A DNA stretch of 64,000 nt, from positions 657,461 through 721,460 of the forward strand of contig JAWZYV010019608.1 of assembly GCA_038373885.1 (NCBI GenBank), written 5' to 3'. Made by a program: the position numbers and the translations under genes. The notes under the pieces were generated by a model that ran no database searches, was not told where the DNA came from, and saw only the letters and a list, made by a program, of their open reading frames with translations. The DNA is from Cheiracanthium punctorium (taxonomy: Eukaryota > Arthropoda > Arachnida > Araneae > Cheiracanthiidae). Below, one piece after another: positions 23,914-35,051 of this stretch (positions are counted from its first letter, which is position 1; the number at the start of each line of letters is the position of its first letter).

Positions 23914-24220
23914 TTAACCCTTTAACGTGCAGTGTTCCCGCTCTGGGAACACCAAACTCTGACGTTTTAACTGTAGCCAGTCACGAAGAATAGATTGGAT
24001 TTCTATAAAAACAGTTGCGGGTGACATAGCTCCGTGAGAATCCTTTACATTTTAGCACGTTCTTTCCCGTAAAAAAAATGGTCACGATTATTTTTAACAG
24101 CACTGACATCTGCTGAAAAATGGAAGAATGCGAGAACAGCCGGATAGATTGTCCAATGCTGAAAAAGGGCAGCTTGCTCTTTTTTCAGCATTGGGAAAGG
24201 GGTGCGGCTCAAAAGGTTAA
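23914..24220 (+). mobile_element. TTAA MITE, copy E
   Basis: TTAA on both sides; CCCTTTAACGTGCAGTG left; TGCGGCTCAAAAGG right. Internal arms shortened to CCAATGCTGAAAAAGGGC and its near-complement. Confidence 0.75.
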
Positions 24221-24235
24221 AGCTGTTCAAAAGTC

Positions 24236-24357
24236 AAAGTAATTAAAAAACTTTGTAAAAAACACACATAAGAAGTAATAGGTAAGAGGAATGTGTGTTT
24301 TTTACGAAGTTTTTTAATTACTTTATCGTTTAACACCAGTATTTTGAGTGATTTTTC
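24236..24357 (-). mobile_element. 122-bp Penelope-type mini-insertion with 15-bp TSD
   Basis: The left part (24236-24290) matches the outer end of the pLTR seen at 45116. It is followed head-to-head by an inverted 33-bp copy (24291-24324) and a 33-base tail (24325-24357) matching the reverse complement of 45084-45115. AGCTGTTCAAAAGTC is duplicated exactly at 24221-24235 and 24358-24372. It carries nothing but two opposed pLTR tips and the extension, in opposite orientation to the 45-kb copy. Confidence 0.82.
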
Positions 24358-24477
24358 AGCTGTTCAAAAGTCCTCTCTGGTGATCGCTTTTCAAAAGGAA
24401 CACCTTTAGTGGCTTTGACGGCTGACTTCAATATACCTAATGCCTCACCATCGCACATTGGTTATGTCACTGGAAAT

Positions 24478-24590
24478 GGTAGACGGGCGAAGTGTGAAGG
24501 TCCCGAGTTCCGGTCCGTCGACCAAACCGTTCGCAGTTTTCCCTGGTTTTCTCCAAAACTTAACGTAAATACGGGTTCGGACCCCACCTA
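24478..24590 (+). repeat. tRNA-derived SINE-like segment, second copy
   Basis: GGTAGACGGGCGAAGTGTGA then AGGTCCCGAGTTCCGGTCC matches the 5125-5200 element in the opposite orientation. The downstream GGGTTCGGACCCC resembles a second B-box word. Confidence 0.45.
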
Positions 24591-24594
24591 ATCT

Positions 24595-25507
24595 TTAACC
24601 CTTTAACGTGCGATGGATGCACCATAAAAATCACTTTTTCATTTCACTGCGAGTTGGAAAAAAAAAAAACTGGTTAAATGGTCCCGACGCTGGGAAAGTG
24701 CAGCCGTTGCCATCGATCCATTTAACTACCAAAAACATGACGGTCGATCGAATCGCCCATTTTTCAACACAGAGCTAAAGAAGTTTTCTGACACAGCTGG
24801 CTGCGCATTCGACTGTTTCAATGAGAACGAAATTGATATACGTTATTAAGTAGTACAAAATAGTGCTTTCCATTGTAAGAGTGTGTACCATTTATAGTTC
24901 TACAAAAGCACTGAAAGAAATTCCCATGCATTATGATCAATGGCAGTTTAACGTCACCAATCCATTTCAAGCGCAATGCAATAGGGTATCTAAACTGCGC
25001 GACCGCACAGCCAGCTGTGTGAAAAAACTTTCTTAGTTCTGTGACGCCAGATAGGCAATTCGATCGACCGTCATGCTAATAGTTAAATGGATCGATGCCA
25101 ACGGCTGCACTTTTCCAGCCTTGGGAAGTCTATCCAGTTGGTCTTCTACATTAACCGCTCTGGGAACACCCAACTCTGACGTTTTGACTGTTGCCAGTCA
25201 CGAAGAATAGATTTGATTTCAGTAAAAATAGTTGCGGGTGACATAGATCCACGAGAATCCTTTACTTTTTAGCACGTCATTTTCCCGTAAAAAAAAAAAT
25301 GTCACGATTCTTTTTAACAGCACTGACATCTGCTGAAAAATGGAAGAATGCGAGAACAGCTGGATTGATTGCCCAATGCTGAAAAAAGGGCAGGCGTTGC
25401 CATCGCTTGACTTAACTACCAGCAAGATGTTGCTGGTAGTTAAGTCGAGCGATGGCGACGCCTGCCCCTTTTTCAGCATTGGGAAAGGGAAAGCGCCTCA
25501 AAGGGTT
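24595..25507 (+). mobile_element. Composite TTAA MITE, diverged and canonical subfamilies joined
   Basis: Starts TTAACCCTTTAACGTGCGAT, a diverged subfamily with inverted arms (TCCATTTAACTACCAAAAAC and counterpart) around an isolated satellite-type unit (24829-24985). At about 25155 it passes into a canonical left part (CCGCTCTGGGAACACC) and ends CGCCTCAAAGGG then TTCA at about 25507. Confidence 0.55.
24829..24990 (+). repeat. Isolated satellite-type unit
   Basis: This stretch matches 53500-54000 (without the hAT MITE there) and, reversed, part of the 55.9-56.1 kb units (ATCCATTTCAAGCGCAAT and GCACT..AAAGAAATTCC words). It lies inside a composite TTAA MITE. Confidence 0.55.
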
Positions 25508-25597
25508 CATGTGAAAATGGTTGCTCTTCAGGGTGTTAAAATACAAAACTGTTTATTTTCGGACAGCGAAACTGTTTGTAATGATGGTACTCCCTGG

Positions 25598-26026
25598 CAT
25601 AGGCGCACCCACGGAGGGGGCTATGGGGGCTGAAGCCCTCCCTAAAGGTGGGGAATTAGAAGTGAAAAGTATTGAAAATTGAAAATTGTCACTAATGAGT
25701 TAAATGTTTTCTTTTTAAAAATTGTCTTCAAATTTTTTCTAAAATACTTTTTACCAAAAAAAAATGTTAGTTTTTAAATAAAAACTTACAGTTAGAGCAC
25801 GCAACACGGTTAAACTTGGTTACAACATCACTGAAAAGATCATATAATTATTTGATTCTAAAATGAGTTACACTGCTCGTGGGGTTGTGTTCTACGGGCA
25901 AGTCGACTGGCACAGAATATTTTGACGTTATAAGAGAGTGATAGCTATAATTGAGGTCACTATAACCGAGTTCAGCAGTATTTGTAGCCCAGTCCCCCCT
26001 AAAATAAAATCCTGGGTGCGCCACTG
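25598..26026 (+). mobile_element. hAT MITE (GGCGCACCCA family), exact TSD
   Basis: CATAGGCGCACCCACGG to TGGGTGCGCCACTG; CTCCCTGG is duplicated exactly at 25590-25597 and 26027-26034. Confidence 0.9.
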
Positions 26027-26392
26027 CTCCCTGGTAAAAATAAAAGTGTCCGAAATAAAAATTGACACCCCCTCAACTTCTTACCCCGAGAGTGTGAAGA
26101 AAGAAAACGGGGGAAAGTAGGGTAAGAGATTAATGATTTGAACAGATGATGCGCAGCTTTCTTTCGCAGCAAGTCCGCTCGCTCGAGTCGTTGATGCTTG
26201 TATACACACACTTAAGTAGCGGCGATGACGTGAAGGCATACCTAGGTTTGCCACCCGCTATAATTTGTCAAATGTTGATTTTAAAAATAAGACTCGGGGT
26301 TTATTCTGTGATTCGCGTACGTACATAGTTGGAAGCACGGGTTTCGAAATTCTGTACCAGATCTTGAGGAAAGGGCATGGGTTACTGAGCTC

Positions 26393-27168
26393 TTAACCCT
26401 TTAACGCGCAGTGTTCCCACTCTGGGAACACCCAACTCTGACGATTTGGCGGTTGCCAGTCACGAAGAATAGATTGGATTTCCTATAAAAATAGTGGCGG
26501 GTGACATAGCTCCACGAGAATCCTTTACTTTTTAGCACGTCATTTTCCCGTAAAAAAAAAAAAAAAAAAAATGGTCACGATTCTTTTTAACAGCACTGAC
26601 ATCTGCTGAAAAATGGAAGAATGCGAGAACGGCTGGATAGATTGCCCCATGCTGAAAAAAGGGCAGCCGCGACCAGCAAGATGGCGGACGATCGAAACGT
26701 TCATCGCGTGCCACAGATCTAGAGACCCTTTTTTGACAACAGCTGGCCAGTAGCGGATTCAGGGGAGGGGCTAGGGGGCTTCAGCTCCCCCAAAAGAGAT
26801 TGCTCAAGGGTAACATTCTCCTTTATTAGACACTTTAAATAGCTAAAATGATCATATTTTATTACTTAGCCCCTCCCAAAAGCCTAATACACATTGGTTT
26901 AGACTAAAATTTTGATTTATAGTACATTTTAATTGGGTGAAATAAGCTTTTTTAAAAATTTAGCCCCTCCCAAAAAAAAATTCTGGATCGGCCACTGCAG
27001 CTGGCTGTGCGCGGGCACAGCCAGCTGTCGTCATAAAAGGGTCTCTAGATCTGTGGCACGCGATGAACGTTTCGATCGTCCGCCATCTTGCTGGTAGTTA
27101 AGTCGAGCGATGACAACGGCTGCCCTTTTTTTCCAGCATTGGGAAATGGTTGCGCCTCAAAGGGTTAA
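26393..27168 (+). mobile_element. TTAA MITE, copy G, with a nested hAT MITE
   Basis: TTAA on both sides; CCCTTTAACGCGCAGTG left, TGCGCCTCAAAGGG right. Both long arms are present around a central hairpin loop occupied by the hAT MITE 26748-26997. Confidence 0.8.
26748..26997 (+). mobile_element. hAT MITE (CAGTAGCGGATTCAG)
   Basis: CAGTAGCGGATTCAGGGG to TTCTGGATCGGCCACTG; CAGCTGGC is duplicated exactly at 26740-26747 and 26998-27005. Confidence 0.87.
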
Positions 27169-27814
27169 TCTGCTTCTGAATTAAACAAAAAAAGAGAGAG
27201 GGGAGGGGATCAAATAAAAATGGGAACGCTAAAGTGTAATTTATGCCTCTTAAATTTTGCGTCTGTTTACAAGTTCATTTTTTTTTAAATTTATTTCTCC
27301 TCCGCGTCGAAACGTGTCAGGAGATTACAGAATTTTTTTCCGAGGAAATGCAACACCCGAAAACCCAATGTCACATGCTTATTCGACAAACATAAATTCC
27401 CACCATAGCGTGACACGCAAGCCACGGGGAATAAAATACATTTAAAAAAAATAAATGTCGCCCGTATGTAAGTGACGGATGATTCCGCGCGAGGGCGTTC
27501 CCGAGTGGCGTCGGCTTCCTTTGTATCGCGCCGGTGGGCGGTGCTCGGAAACGCCCACTTTCTCCCTCTTTCCCGCTTTCTGCTCAGGCAGAGCGGCTTT
27601 TTTTAAAGACTACGCCTTGATTCCAGTGTTTGTTTGAAAAGTCAGAGACCAGAGGAAAAAAAGAAAAAACTAGAAATTTTCAGGAAGTGTGCCACGTATA
27701 AAAAGATTTGATTGATAAGATATCTTTCACAAAAGTCTGAAAGTGATGCCAGTCGCTGGCATGCCTGCTACTAAAGAGGTACAGACATGTTTTAAAATTA
27801 GACAGGCTAGAAGT

Positions 27815-28236
27815 CATAGGCGCACCCACGGAGGGGGCTATGGGGGCTGAAGCCCCCCCCCTAAAAGTGGGAAATTAGAAGTGAAAAGTATTGAAAATTG
27901 TCACTAATGAGTTAAATGTTTTCTTTTTTAAAATTGTCTTCAAATTATTTCTAAAATAATTTTTACCAAAAAAAGATGTTATTTTTTAAATAAAAACTTA
28001 CATAGAACATGAAACAGGGTTAAACATGGTTACAATATCACTGAAAAGATCATATAATTATATGATTCTAAAATGAGTTACATTGCTCGTGGGGTTGTGT
28101 TCTACGGGCAAGTCGACTGGCACAGAATATTTTGACGTTATAAGAGAGTTATAACTATAATTGAGGTCACTATAACCGAGTTCAGCAGTATTCGTAGCCC
28201 AGCCCCCCCTAAACTGAAATCCTGGGTGCGCCACTG
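27815..28236 (+). mobile_element. hAT MITE (GGCGCACCCA family), exact TSD
   Basis: CATAGGCGCACCCACGG to TGGGTGCGCCACTG; CTAGAAGT is duplicated exactly at 27807-27814 and 28237-28244. Confidence 0.9.
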
Positions 28237-28383
28237 CTAGAAGTTATACAAAGTGTATCAAAATTACTTTGTTATAGTATTGCCGTTGGCTATAACTGTG
28301 ATAAAAATATCAATTTCACACATGGAGTGTCGTATTTTCATGATAAACTAAATATATTCCGGGAGCAATAACAGGTGCTGTAC

Positions 28384-28523
28384 CAGTGGCGGATTAATGC
28401 AAGTTTGTCGGTGGGGGCGGTTAGTTAGAGGATTGACATATACATCCATTTTATGGAAGTATAATAGGAACTTTTACATTAATTTCTTTTTTCTCGGGGG
28501 GGGGGGCGGTTGCCCCCCCGTTG
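28384..28523 (+). mobile_element. hAT MITE (CAGTGGCGGATTAATG)
   Basis: 140 bp; TGCTGTAC is duplicated exactly at 28376-28383 and 28524-28531. The right end GCCCCCCCGTTG is only loosely complementary to the left. Related fragments start near 6073 and 49010. Confidence 0.8.
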
Positions 28524-28619
28524 TGCTGTACCACTTCAAAACGACACTGAAGTTAGCTACGTACTTCACTCAATCTACCGCCGAGTTATGACGCGTACAC
28601 AGTTAATGCCCCCTAATGA

Positions 28620-29320
28620 TGGTGGTTGCGACGGACGTAACTTCAGGAGGCAGGGGCGTAGCCAAGGGGGGGGGTTAGGGGGGTCATAACCCCCCTATGA
28701 GTAAATTTTGCCATACAAAATGTATATTCTTCACTCCCTTATCACACACGTGTATGCATATATGTGAGTTGCAGAAGTCGTACCCCCCCCCCCATGAAAA
28801 TTTTCTGGCTACGCCCCTGTCCGGAGGTAAGGGCAGTTTTTTAATGGTCAATTTCCACTCGCAGAGCATTGTAATCGAAAAATTTATAGCCTTTTAATGA
28901 CCAGTCGGGATCCACCGGCAAAAGCTAAACTGTGAAGAAACGAAAACCTACCCCCTCCCACATCATGGAGAGACGGGACGGGAGAATACATTGATTTACC
29001 GTTTGAGTTAGCGACATCGCACTCACGCATGAGGAACAGCCTTTAAGGCCTGTTCTCATTTCCGGACGACGATTGTTGAAACTCCATGGGTGAATCGGTG
29101 TATTGGAGTAGACATTAGCAAAAAGAAATCTTCCATTGGTCTCTCCATTGTGTGGGTGTGGGGAGCGTTGTTTTGTGCTTTCGCTTGTTAGCTTTTGTCG
29201 GTGGATCCTGACTGATCATTAATAAGGCCATCAATTTCTCGATTAGAATGCCCTGCAAGTGAAAATTGACCATTAAAAACTCCCCCATGGAGTCCCGACA
29301 AGCGCCCGCAAGTGGTGTAT
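28620..29320. repeat. Long imperfect palindrome (foldback element) split by a MITE
   Basis: 28829-29010 and 29080-29287 are inverted copies at roughly 80% identity (GTTTTTTAATGGTCAATTTC against its reverse; GGATCCACCGGCAAAAGCTA against its reverse), centred on GAACAGCCTTTAAGGCCTGTTC-like sequence. The arms probably extend to about 28620 and 29320 once the MITE at 28651-28819 is removed. No coding sequence. Confidence 0.7.
28651..28819 (-). mobile_element. hAT MITE (CAGGGGCGTAGCC)
   Basis: CAGGGGCGTAGCCAAGG to TTCTGGCTACGCCCCTG; TSD TCAGGAGG/TCCGGAGG (28643-28650, 28820-28827), 7 of 8. Confidence 0.82.
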
Positions 29321-29947
29321 AAAAATACAGAAAATAATCTGCGCTACTATAAAAATCTGAAAATCCACCCGTTCCTTAATTTTTAAGCAATTTTTGCGCA
29401 ATTTTCAGCTCCATTTTATTTCCGAGAATAAAAAAAGTTAATATTTTGAGTGACAAAATTAGCTGTCGCAAGTGACAATGATGTCATACTGAAATCACGG
29501 TTATCAGGGAAAATTGCGATTTCAATTCATTTAAAATAGTTTTTCTAGACTACGCAGTTCTTATTTGCACAAATAATATGATTTCGTCCGCATGATACAT
29601 TGATAAGAGAGGGGATGTTTTCAGCGAAACTAAATCTTTCGTATGCGTAAAGTTTTCGCACGTTTTTAGAAGAAAATGCAATTCCGATTTTGGCATATTA
29701 TAAAATTTGAACATAAAGTTATATATTTTAATTGAAGGAAGATTAAATATATTGAGTGTAGACGTATTTTGTTAGATGTTTTTTCTAGCTCCCGTTGTAA
29801 TGGCCTCCACAGTGGGTTTTATCTTCTAGTTTAAGATACTAATAATTCATTTTTTCTTAAGTAAGGTAGTACATCGACTAACCACTATTTATAGCACACA
29901 AAAATTTAAACTTTTGCATGAAAAGAGGGAAAGACAGCAAATACCTA

Positions 29948-30022
29948 TAATTCGAACTTTTGATTACTCGAAGTATTTAGCGGGTCCGTGGATCTTCGAG
30001 CTATCGCGATTTGACTGTAGTT
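29948..30022 (-). repeat. Pogo/Tigger-like terminal region
   Basis: On the minus strand CAGTCAAATCGCGATAGCTC then GAAG with repeated TACTTCGAGTAA words, the style of pogo-type ends, followed outward by TA. The other end is not found. Similar CTTCGAG words occur at 60500-61140. Confidence 0.4.
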
Positions 30023-30531
30023 CCAAATATCATCAACAGGGGATGTATTAATATGAAAACTTGATGAAAATCTTTTCGACTTCACGCAGAAGCTGTTATA
30101 AAGCCTGGAAAATTTCTCGTAGATATTTTTTACCTCCCTTTTTTAATTGCTTCTGCAGCGTGGCTAAATGCGTAATTTATTGACACGTCCTCTAGTGGAG
30201 ATATATGGAACTTTTTTCTTCCTCTGAAACAAATTCTACATGTATCCTGTTCATGATACAGGGTGCCCGAGAATTGTGGGACAATTTACAATATTAAGTT
30301 TTTTAGAAACCTATACGTACGAACCGGCTATTTAAATGATGGCCGACTTACAAATTAGTGGACAAGGCGATTGTGGCAAAGATTTGGCAGTGTAATTTTT
30401 CAGCAGGACGGCTCACCTCCACATTGGTCAACGTCAGTGCGGCATTGCCGCGATCAACATTTCGCAAACAAATGGATAGGTCGCGATGGTCCAATTCAGT
30501 GATCGCTGGATTGAAACCCGTTGGCTTTTTT

Positions 30532-30652
30532 ACTTTCCGAACATGTACCATGTAAGGAAAGTATTGTAATCATGAAAAAATTCGAATTCGGGATTTTGGT
30601 GTATTTACACGTTTTGAGGTCTTCTGAATTCATTTATGCTATTTTTACGAGA

Positions 30653-30738
<86 letters not shown>

Positions 30739-31413
30739 TGTGTGTGAGTGAACACGATAGCTCCTGAACGGGGCATGCGATTGAGCTCAAATTGGGTATA
30801 TATATTATAAACCACCGTCGCAAGACCTGTATTGATTTTGGTGTGTATAGGACTTATTGTTTTTCTACAGGGCTACGACAAAGATTTCTTTTACATTACG
30901 GCCTATGGGACGAAATTCTTGAAAGTGCGCTAGCGTTTAAACGGTACATTCGATTGAGCTCAAATTGGGTATATATGTTATAAACCACCGTCGCAAGACC
31001 TGCATTGATTTTGGTGTGTATAGGACTTATAGTGTTTCTACAGGGCTACGACAAAAATTTCTTTTACATTATGGCCTATGGGGGAAAATTCTGGAAAATT
31101 CGCTAGCGTTTAAACGGTACATTCGATTGAGCTCAAATTGGGTATATATATTATAAACCACCGTCGCAAGACCTGTATTGATTTTGGTGTGTATAGGACT
31201 TATTGTTTTTCTACAGGGCTACGACAAAGATTTCTTTTACATTACGGCCTATGGGACGAAATTCTTGAAATTGCGCTAGCGTTTAAACGGTGCATTCGAT
31301 GGAGCTTCAATTTGGTATATATATTTGAATTATTCATCGATTAAAATTTATTTAAATGCTTGGTAATGATCTTAATCGTAAGTGTTCGGAAAGTCGAGTG
31401 GAGTCACTCCAGA
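30532..31413 (+). mobile_element. Satellite-bearing element, three exact 173-bp units
   Basis: Same ends as 12964-13991. The (TG)n tract is about 40 dinucleotides (30657-30736). Unit starts are 30774, 30947, 31120 and 31293, all exactly 173 apart. Units 1 and 3 are nearly identical and differ from unit 2. It sits in a T6 run inside the mariner transposase relic. Short ORFs of about 63 codons recur once per unit only because the unit has a long open frame; 173 is not a multiple of three and they are not genes. Confidence 0.8.
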
Positions 31414-31584
31414 TTTTTTCATTTGTGGTTACAAGATATTGTTTACAAGACTGCATGTCCTAATGCACAGGAACTCAAGCTGCCGAATCTCAGCTGCTAT
31501 TCATTCCAGAACTCCTTAGATGCTTTCAAATACCCGGAATGAAATTGAATATCATTTAGATGTTGTACCAGCCACCAAAGGATC

Positions 31585-31985
31585 CAGTGGCGGATACATA
31601 CAAATACTGCTGAACTCGGTCATAGTGACCTCGATTTAGTTACAACTCTCTTATAACGTCAAAATGTTCTGTACCACTTGACTTTCTCATAGAACACAAG
31701 CGTACAAGCAATGTAACTCGTTATGGAGTCATAAATAATTATCTGATCGTTTCAGTGACGTTGTAACCGAGTTTAACGGTGTTTCATAAACTAACTGTAA
31801 GCCTTTATTTAAAATTTTTTTTAAGTAAATGTCTTTTTTTAGAAATAATTGTAAGACAATTAAAAAAAGAAAGAAAAGAATAATAATTCATTAGTGACAA
31901 TTTTCATTTTTTAAAGCTTTTCACTTCTTTCTGCCTTTAGGGGGGGGGTTCAGCCCCCATAGGCCCCTCCGTGAGTACACCTATG
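31585..31985 (-). mobile_element. hAT MITE (GGCGCACCCA family, reverse)
   Basis: CAGTGGCGGATACATAC at the left; at the right GGCCCCTCCGTGAGTACACC then TATG, complement of the family start. TSD AAAGGATC/AAAGAACC (31577-31584, 31986-31993), 6 of 8. It interrupts the mariner transposase relic. Confidence 0.8.
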
Positions 31986-33023
31986 AAAGAACCTCATATT
32001 GAAAGCTGTTAATTTTGAAATGCAATTAGTTAGAAATTAACATTTTAATCCAACTGTGTTTAGAATTTTTTTAATTTAATTTTATAAAAGTGTCCAACAA
32101 TTCGCGGGCACGCTGTATACTGATATCATTTGTATTTTTAAAACGACATCCTTTACGGTCCAGCAAAATCTTACTGCCCTAATAAAAATCTCTTGTTTTT
32201 CGAGGCTGTCCAAACCATTCTTCTCTATTTTTATGGCCGCTTTTCATTGAACTCAGCGTTCAATGATAATAACAGATTGAGGAAGATCTTCATAGAGGTT
32301 AACAACAGAGGGGGATTTCTCTGGAGAGGCACTTCTGGTGCTTGGAAGGTAAACTTCCGTAAACCCACTTCAGAGGTTCGACGACAAACGGAAGATTTTT
32401 CCCCCCACAGCTTTCCTACGAAATCGTCTGCTGCTCGGTGATTCCGTGGGTAGGAGGAGAATTATACAAGGGTTTTACCCCAATCATTTTATTTATTCTT
32501 GACTCCAGAGAGAGAGAAAAGAATGTGACGACAAGGTAGAGATAAGGGGGATGCTTTTTTCGGCGTCGAATGATTGTTGAAGTGCCCCCCTGAACGTGCG
32601 TTGGTATCTGACAGACGTAAACAACAAAAAGTGCCTCTCGAATTGTTCTTTTTGGTTGTTTCCCTCGCGTGTAAACTGTGCCAGGGCAGGAAACTCGTAT
32701 TTTAATGCAGTAGGATAAGGATATACGGAAATGTGCTCGAAACTTTCGTGTGCGTTAAAATTCAAACAAACATGGCCATACCAACTCCAGGACAGCCAGG
32801 ATTAGAGGCTGATCGAGAAAAAAAATTCTTGGGGGTCACCCTTTTATCGTTATCTTTTCTTTTCTTTTTTCGATTTTTTTTTTTTTTTTTTTGTCTCCCT
32901 TTTTTGTCTACATGGATCTTGAATTTACAAAATAAATCAATCTATTAAAATCTATACCTGCCTCCTCTGGGAAGAGGCTTCAACTGCTACATTCCGCCAA
33001 TGGCAAGAGGAGGTGCGGGTTTA

Positions 33024-35051
33024 TCTTATAAATAAAAATGAAATTCTGTTTGTGGATTTGATTTGTATACAAATCCACAAAAATGGACCCATCAGCCTGA
33101 AATTTTGCAGATATGTAAAATAATATAGAATAAATCGTAGTCCACTTTAAAACTTTGAAAGTTCACCCGTTCCCGGAATTTAAGAGATTTTTTATGTTCT
33201 ACACGCAAAAAGCTTTCCGTAATTGTAACCCCTGTAGTGAAAAAAGTGGGAAATAAGGATCGTGGTTGCCATGTGTGGCGATTTTGCCGAATAAAATGTT
33301 TTAAATTCTCAAAGTAAAAATAAAAGAATAATAATGATTTCTTTTTGTTAGTTTATATTTGTAAGATTATTATTTTTTTTATTATAATATCGTGTGCATG
33401 GGAAATCGGAGCAGGAATGAAATGTTTTATACGCAAAACAATAAGAATTGAAGATTTCCGAGGCATATACGTAAAATTTTTAGTTAGGCGAAAAAATAAA
33501 ATGGCTCAAATGCCGATTTTGAGAAAGTGAGTTCTAGCGGTTTGCACAGTTTTCGGCTTGGCGCAATTTATTGAGAGCTTAAGGAAATAGATTTTTGAAA
33601 ACAAGTGCAAAGGTTTTATTAGAATACAGAATTAAATTTTAATGATCCGTGAAGAAATAATGCAGTTATTAAGGGATTTCAAGCGATCTATCTTCAGAAT
33701 TCTCGCCAATTGAGTACATTGATTTAAGTTGGGGGAATTCCGCCAAATTTCAGAAAATTGAAATCTTCTCATTTAGTGCATCGGAGTAACGATGAATAAA
33801 ACACGTTATAGTTGATAATTTTAAAAAATTCGGCTGTGTTAAGGGATTCCACTTTTCAAATAAATGCGTGCTTTACTTTTTGGCGTTCGAACCATTTCCC
33901 ATATTGATTGCTGCTAAGTCAATGCTTCGAATGATTTCCTGAAAAAACGCTTGCAAAATGGCGTATGTTGGCACTTTAGCGAAGCTTAGATTTAAAACTG
34001 GATTTTATTTGAGACTGGGATATATAATGACACTGGTTATAGATAAAAATGACTGTTGGTATGTGTGTATGAGGTTGAAAAACTCCAGCACCGTTACACC
34101 ATGAAATTTGGTTCACCTAAGTCTTTTATCATTGAGAAGCTTTTTATGCTATCCGTTTTCCTCTAACTTGCCACTAGGTGGCGCAGCAGAACGTCGAATT
34201 CTATTCCGTTTAGCCGTTTACTATGCGAATATCGTCCAACCGATTTCGATGAAATTTGGTACACGCGGATATTAGAACACGGAGAATATTTTTCAGTATC
34301 CATTTTGCTGTAACTTGCCACTAAATGGCGCTGCAATGCATCAACTTCTATACCGTTCGACCGGTCGGCATAAAATTTCTTATACTTACACATTTCAGCA
34401 CGAAGAATATATTCTGTGTTCCTTTTGATGTTACTCACCACTAGATGGCACTGCAATGCATTATTATTTTAACTCGCCACTAGATGAAGCAACAACAGGC
34501 CAAATTCTTGACCATTCAAACGGTCGCTATGAAAATCAGTATACATAGCTATTTGAACAATGAGAATATTTTGGCGTTATCCATTTTGCTATAACTCGCC
34601 ACTTGACGGCACTGTAGCAAATCATTACTTTAATTAACCACTAGATCGCGCTGCAGTGTATGACTTCTTGACTGTGCAACTGATCGCTATGAAAATAGGT
34701 ATACATAGATATTTGAACACGGGGAAGAGTTTCGCGTTAGATGTCGCGTCAACACATGAACTTCAGGGCTGTCCAGTCGATCGTCCTGTAATTTCGTATT
34801 CATCGATATCTGAATGCGAAGAATATTTTCGCCGTATCCGTTTTGCTAAAACTCGCCACTAGATTGCGCTACGCCGCATGGCCTTCTGCACCGTACAAAC
34901 GATTGCCTTGAATTTCGGTATGCATGGTTATTGAACACAATATAATGCGATATCCATTTTGCTATATCTCTTTATTACAATAGTAATCACCACAAATCGT
35001 AATATCAAAAAGTCCATTCATTCCCGTGCGAAGAACGGGTACTTCAACTAG
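33024..35051 (+). mobile_element. Non-autonomous Helitron with tandem repeats
   Basis: 5' end TCTTATAAATAAAAATGAAA after A (33023). The 3' end has a hairpin CCCGT-GCGAAGA-ACGGG at 35023-35039, then 8 bases and CTAG at 35048-35051, followed by T (35052). TC start, 3' hairpin, CTAG end and A-T insertion are the canonical Helitron hallmarks. No Rep/helicase coding. The 3' half (34140-34960) consists of repeats each containing a CCACTAGATGGCGC-like word. Confidence 0.85.
34150..34980 (+). repeat. Tandem repeats with CCACTAGATGGCGC-like motifs
   Basis: Copies of the motif start near 34171, 34318, 34438, 34478, 34599, 34638 and 34855, each followed by GCTGCAATGCAT-like sequence and TTTGCTATAACTC-like spacers. 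Spacing alternates about 120-147 and 40. The best copy is CCACTAGGTGGCGCAGC at 34171-34187. Confidence 0.7.

Larger units (their letters stand above)
30383..32012 (+). pseudogene. Mariner-type transposase relic in three pieces
   Basis: 30383-30511: FQQDGSPPHWSTSVRH and ANKWIGRDGP, the region around the second catalytic Asp, then a stop. 31420-31584: a WLQDIVYKT and NAQELK stretch, then (shifted) EIEYHLDVVPATKG. 31986-32012: KEPHIESC and a TAA stop. The N-terminal DNA-binding region and first catalytic Asp are missing, and the conserved SPDLxPxD block is lost. Decayed before or alongside the insertions. Confidence 0.78.
30259..32115 (+). mobile_element. Mariner-type element with two nested insertions
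   Basis: Terminal repeats of about 29 bp: CAGGGTGCCCGAGAATTGTG at the left and, reversed, CAGCGTGCCCGCGAATTGTT at the right, both flanked by TA. The transposase relic inside is cut by the satellite element 30532-31413 and the hAT MITE 31585-31985. Without them the element would be about 560 bp, so it was already internally deleted. Confidence 0.8.

Noticed and set aside
28684..28869. 61-codon minus-strand frame
   Set aside because: It encodes the CAGGGGCGTAGCC MITE, a frame that recurs wherever that MITE does.
30792..31344. Three successive open frames of 63-68 codons with near-identical protein
   Set aside because: They repeat every 173 bp, follow the satellite unit and not a gene, and the unit length is not a multiple of three. 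No start context or splice signal.
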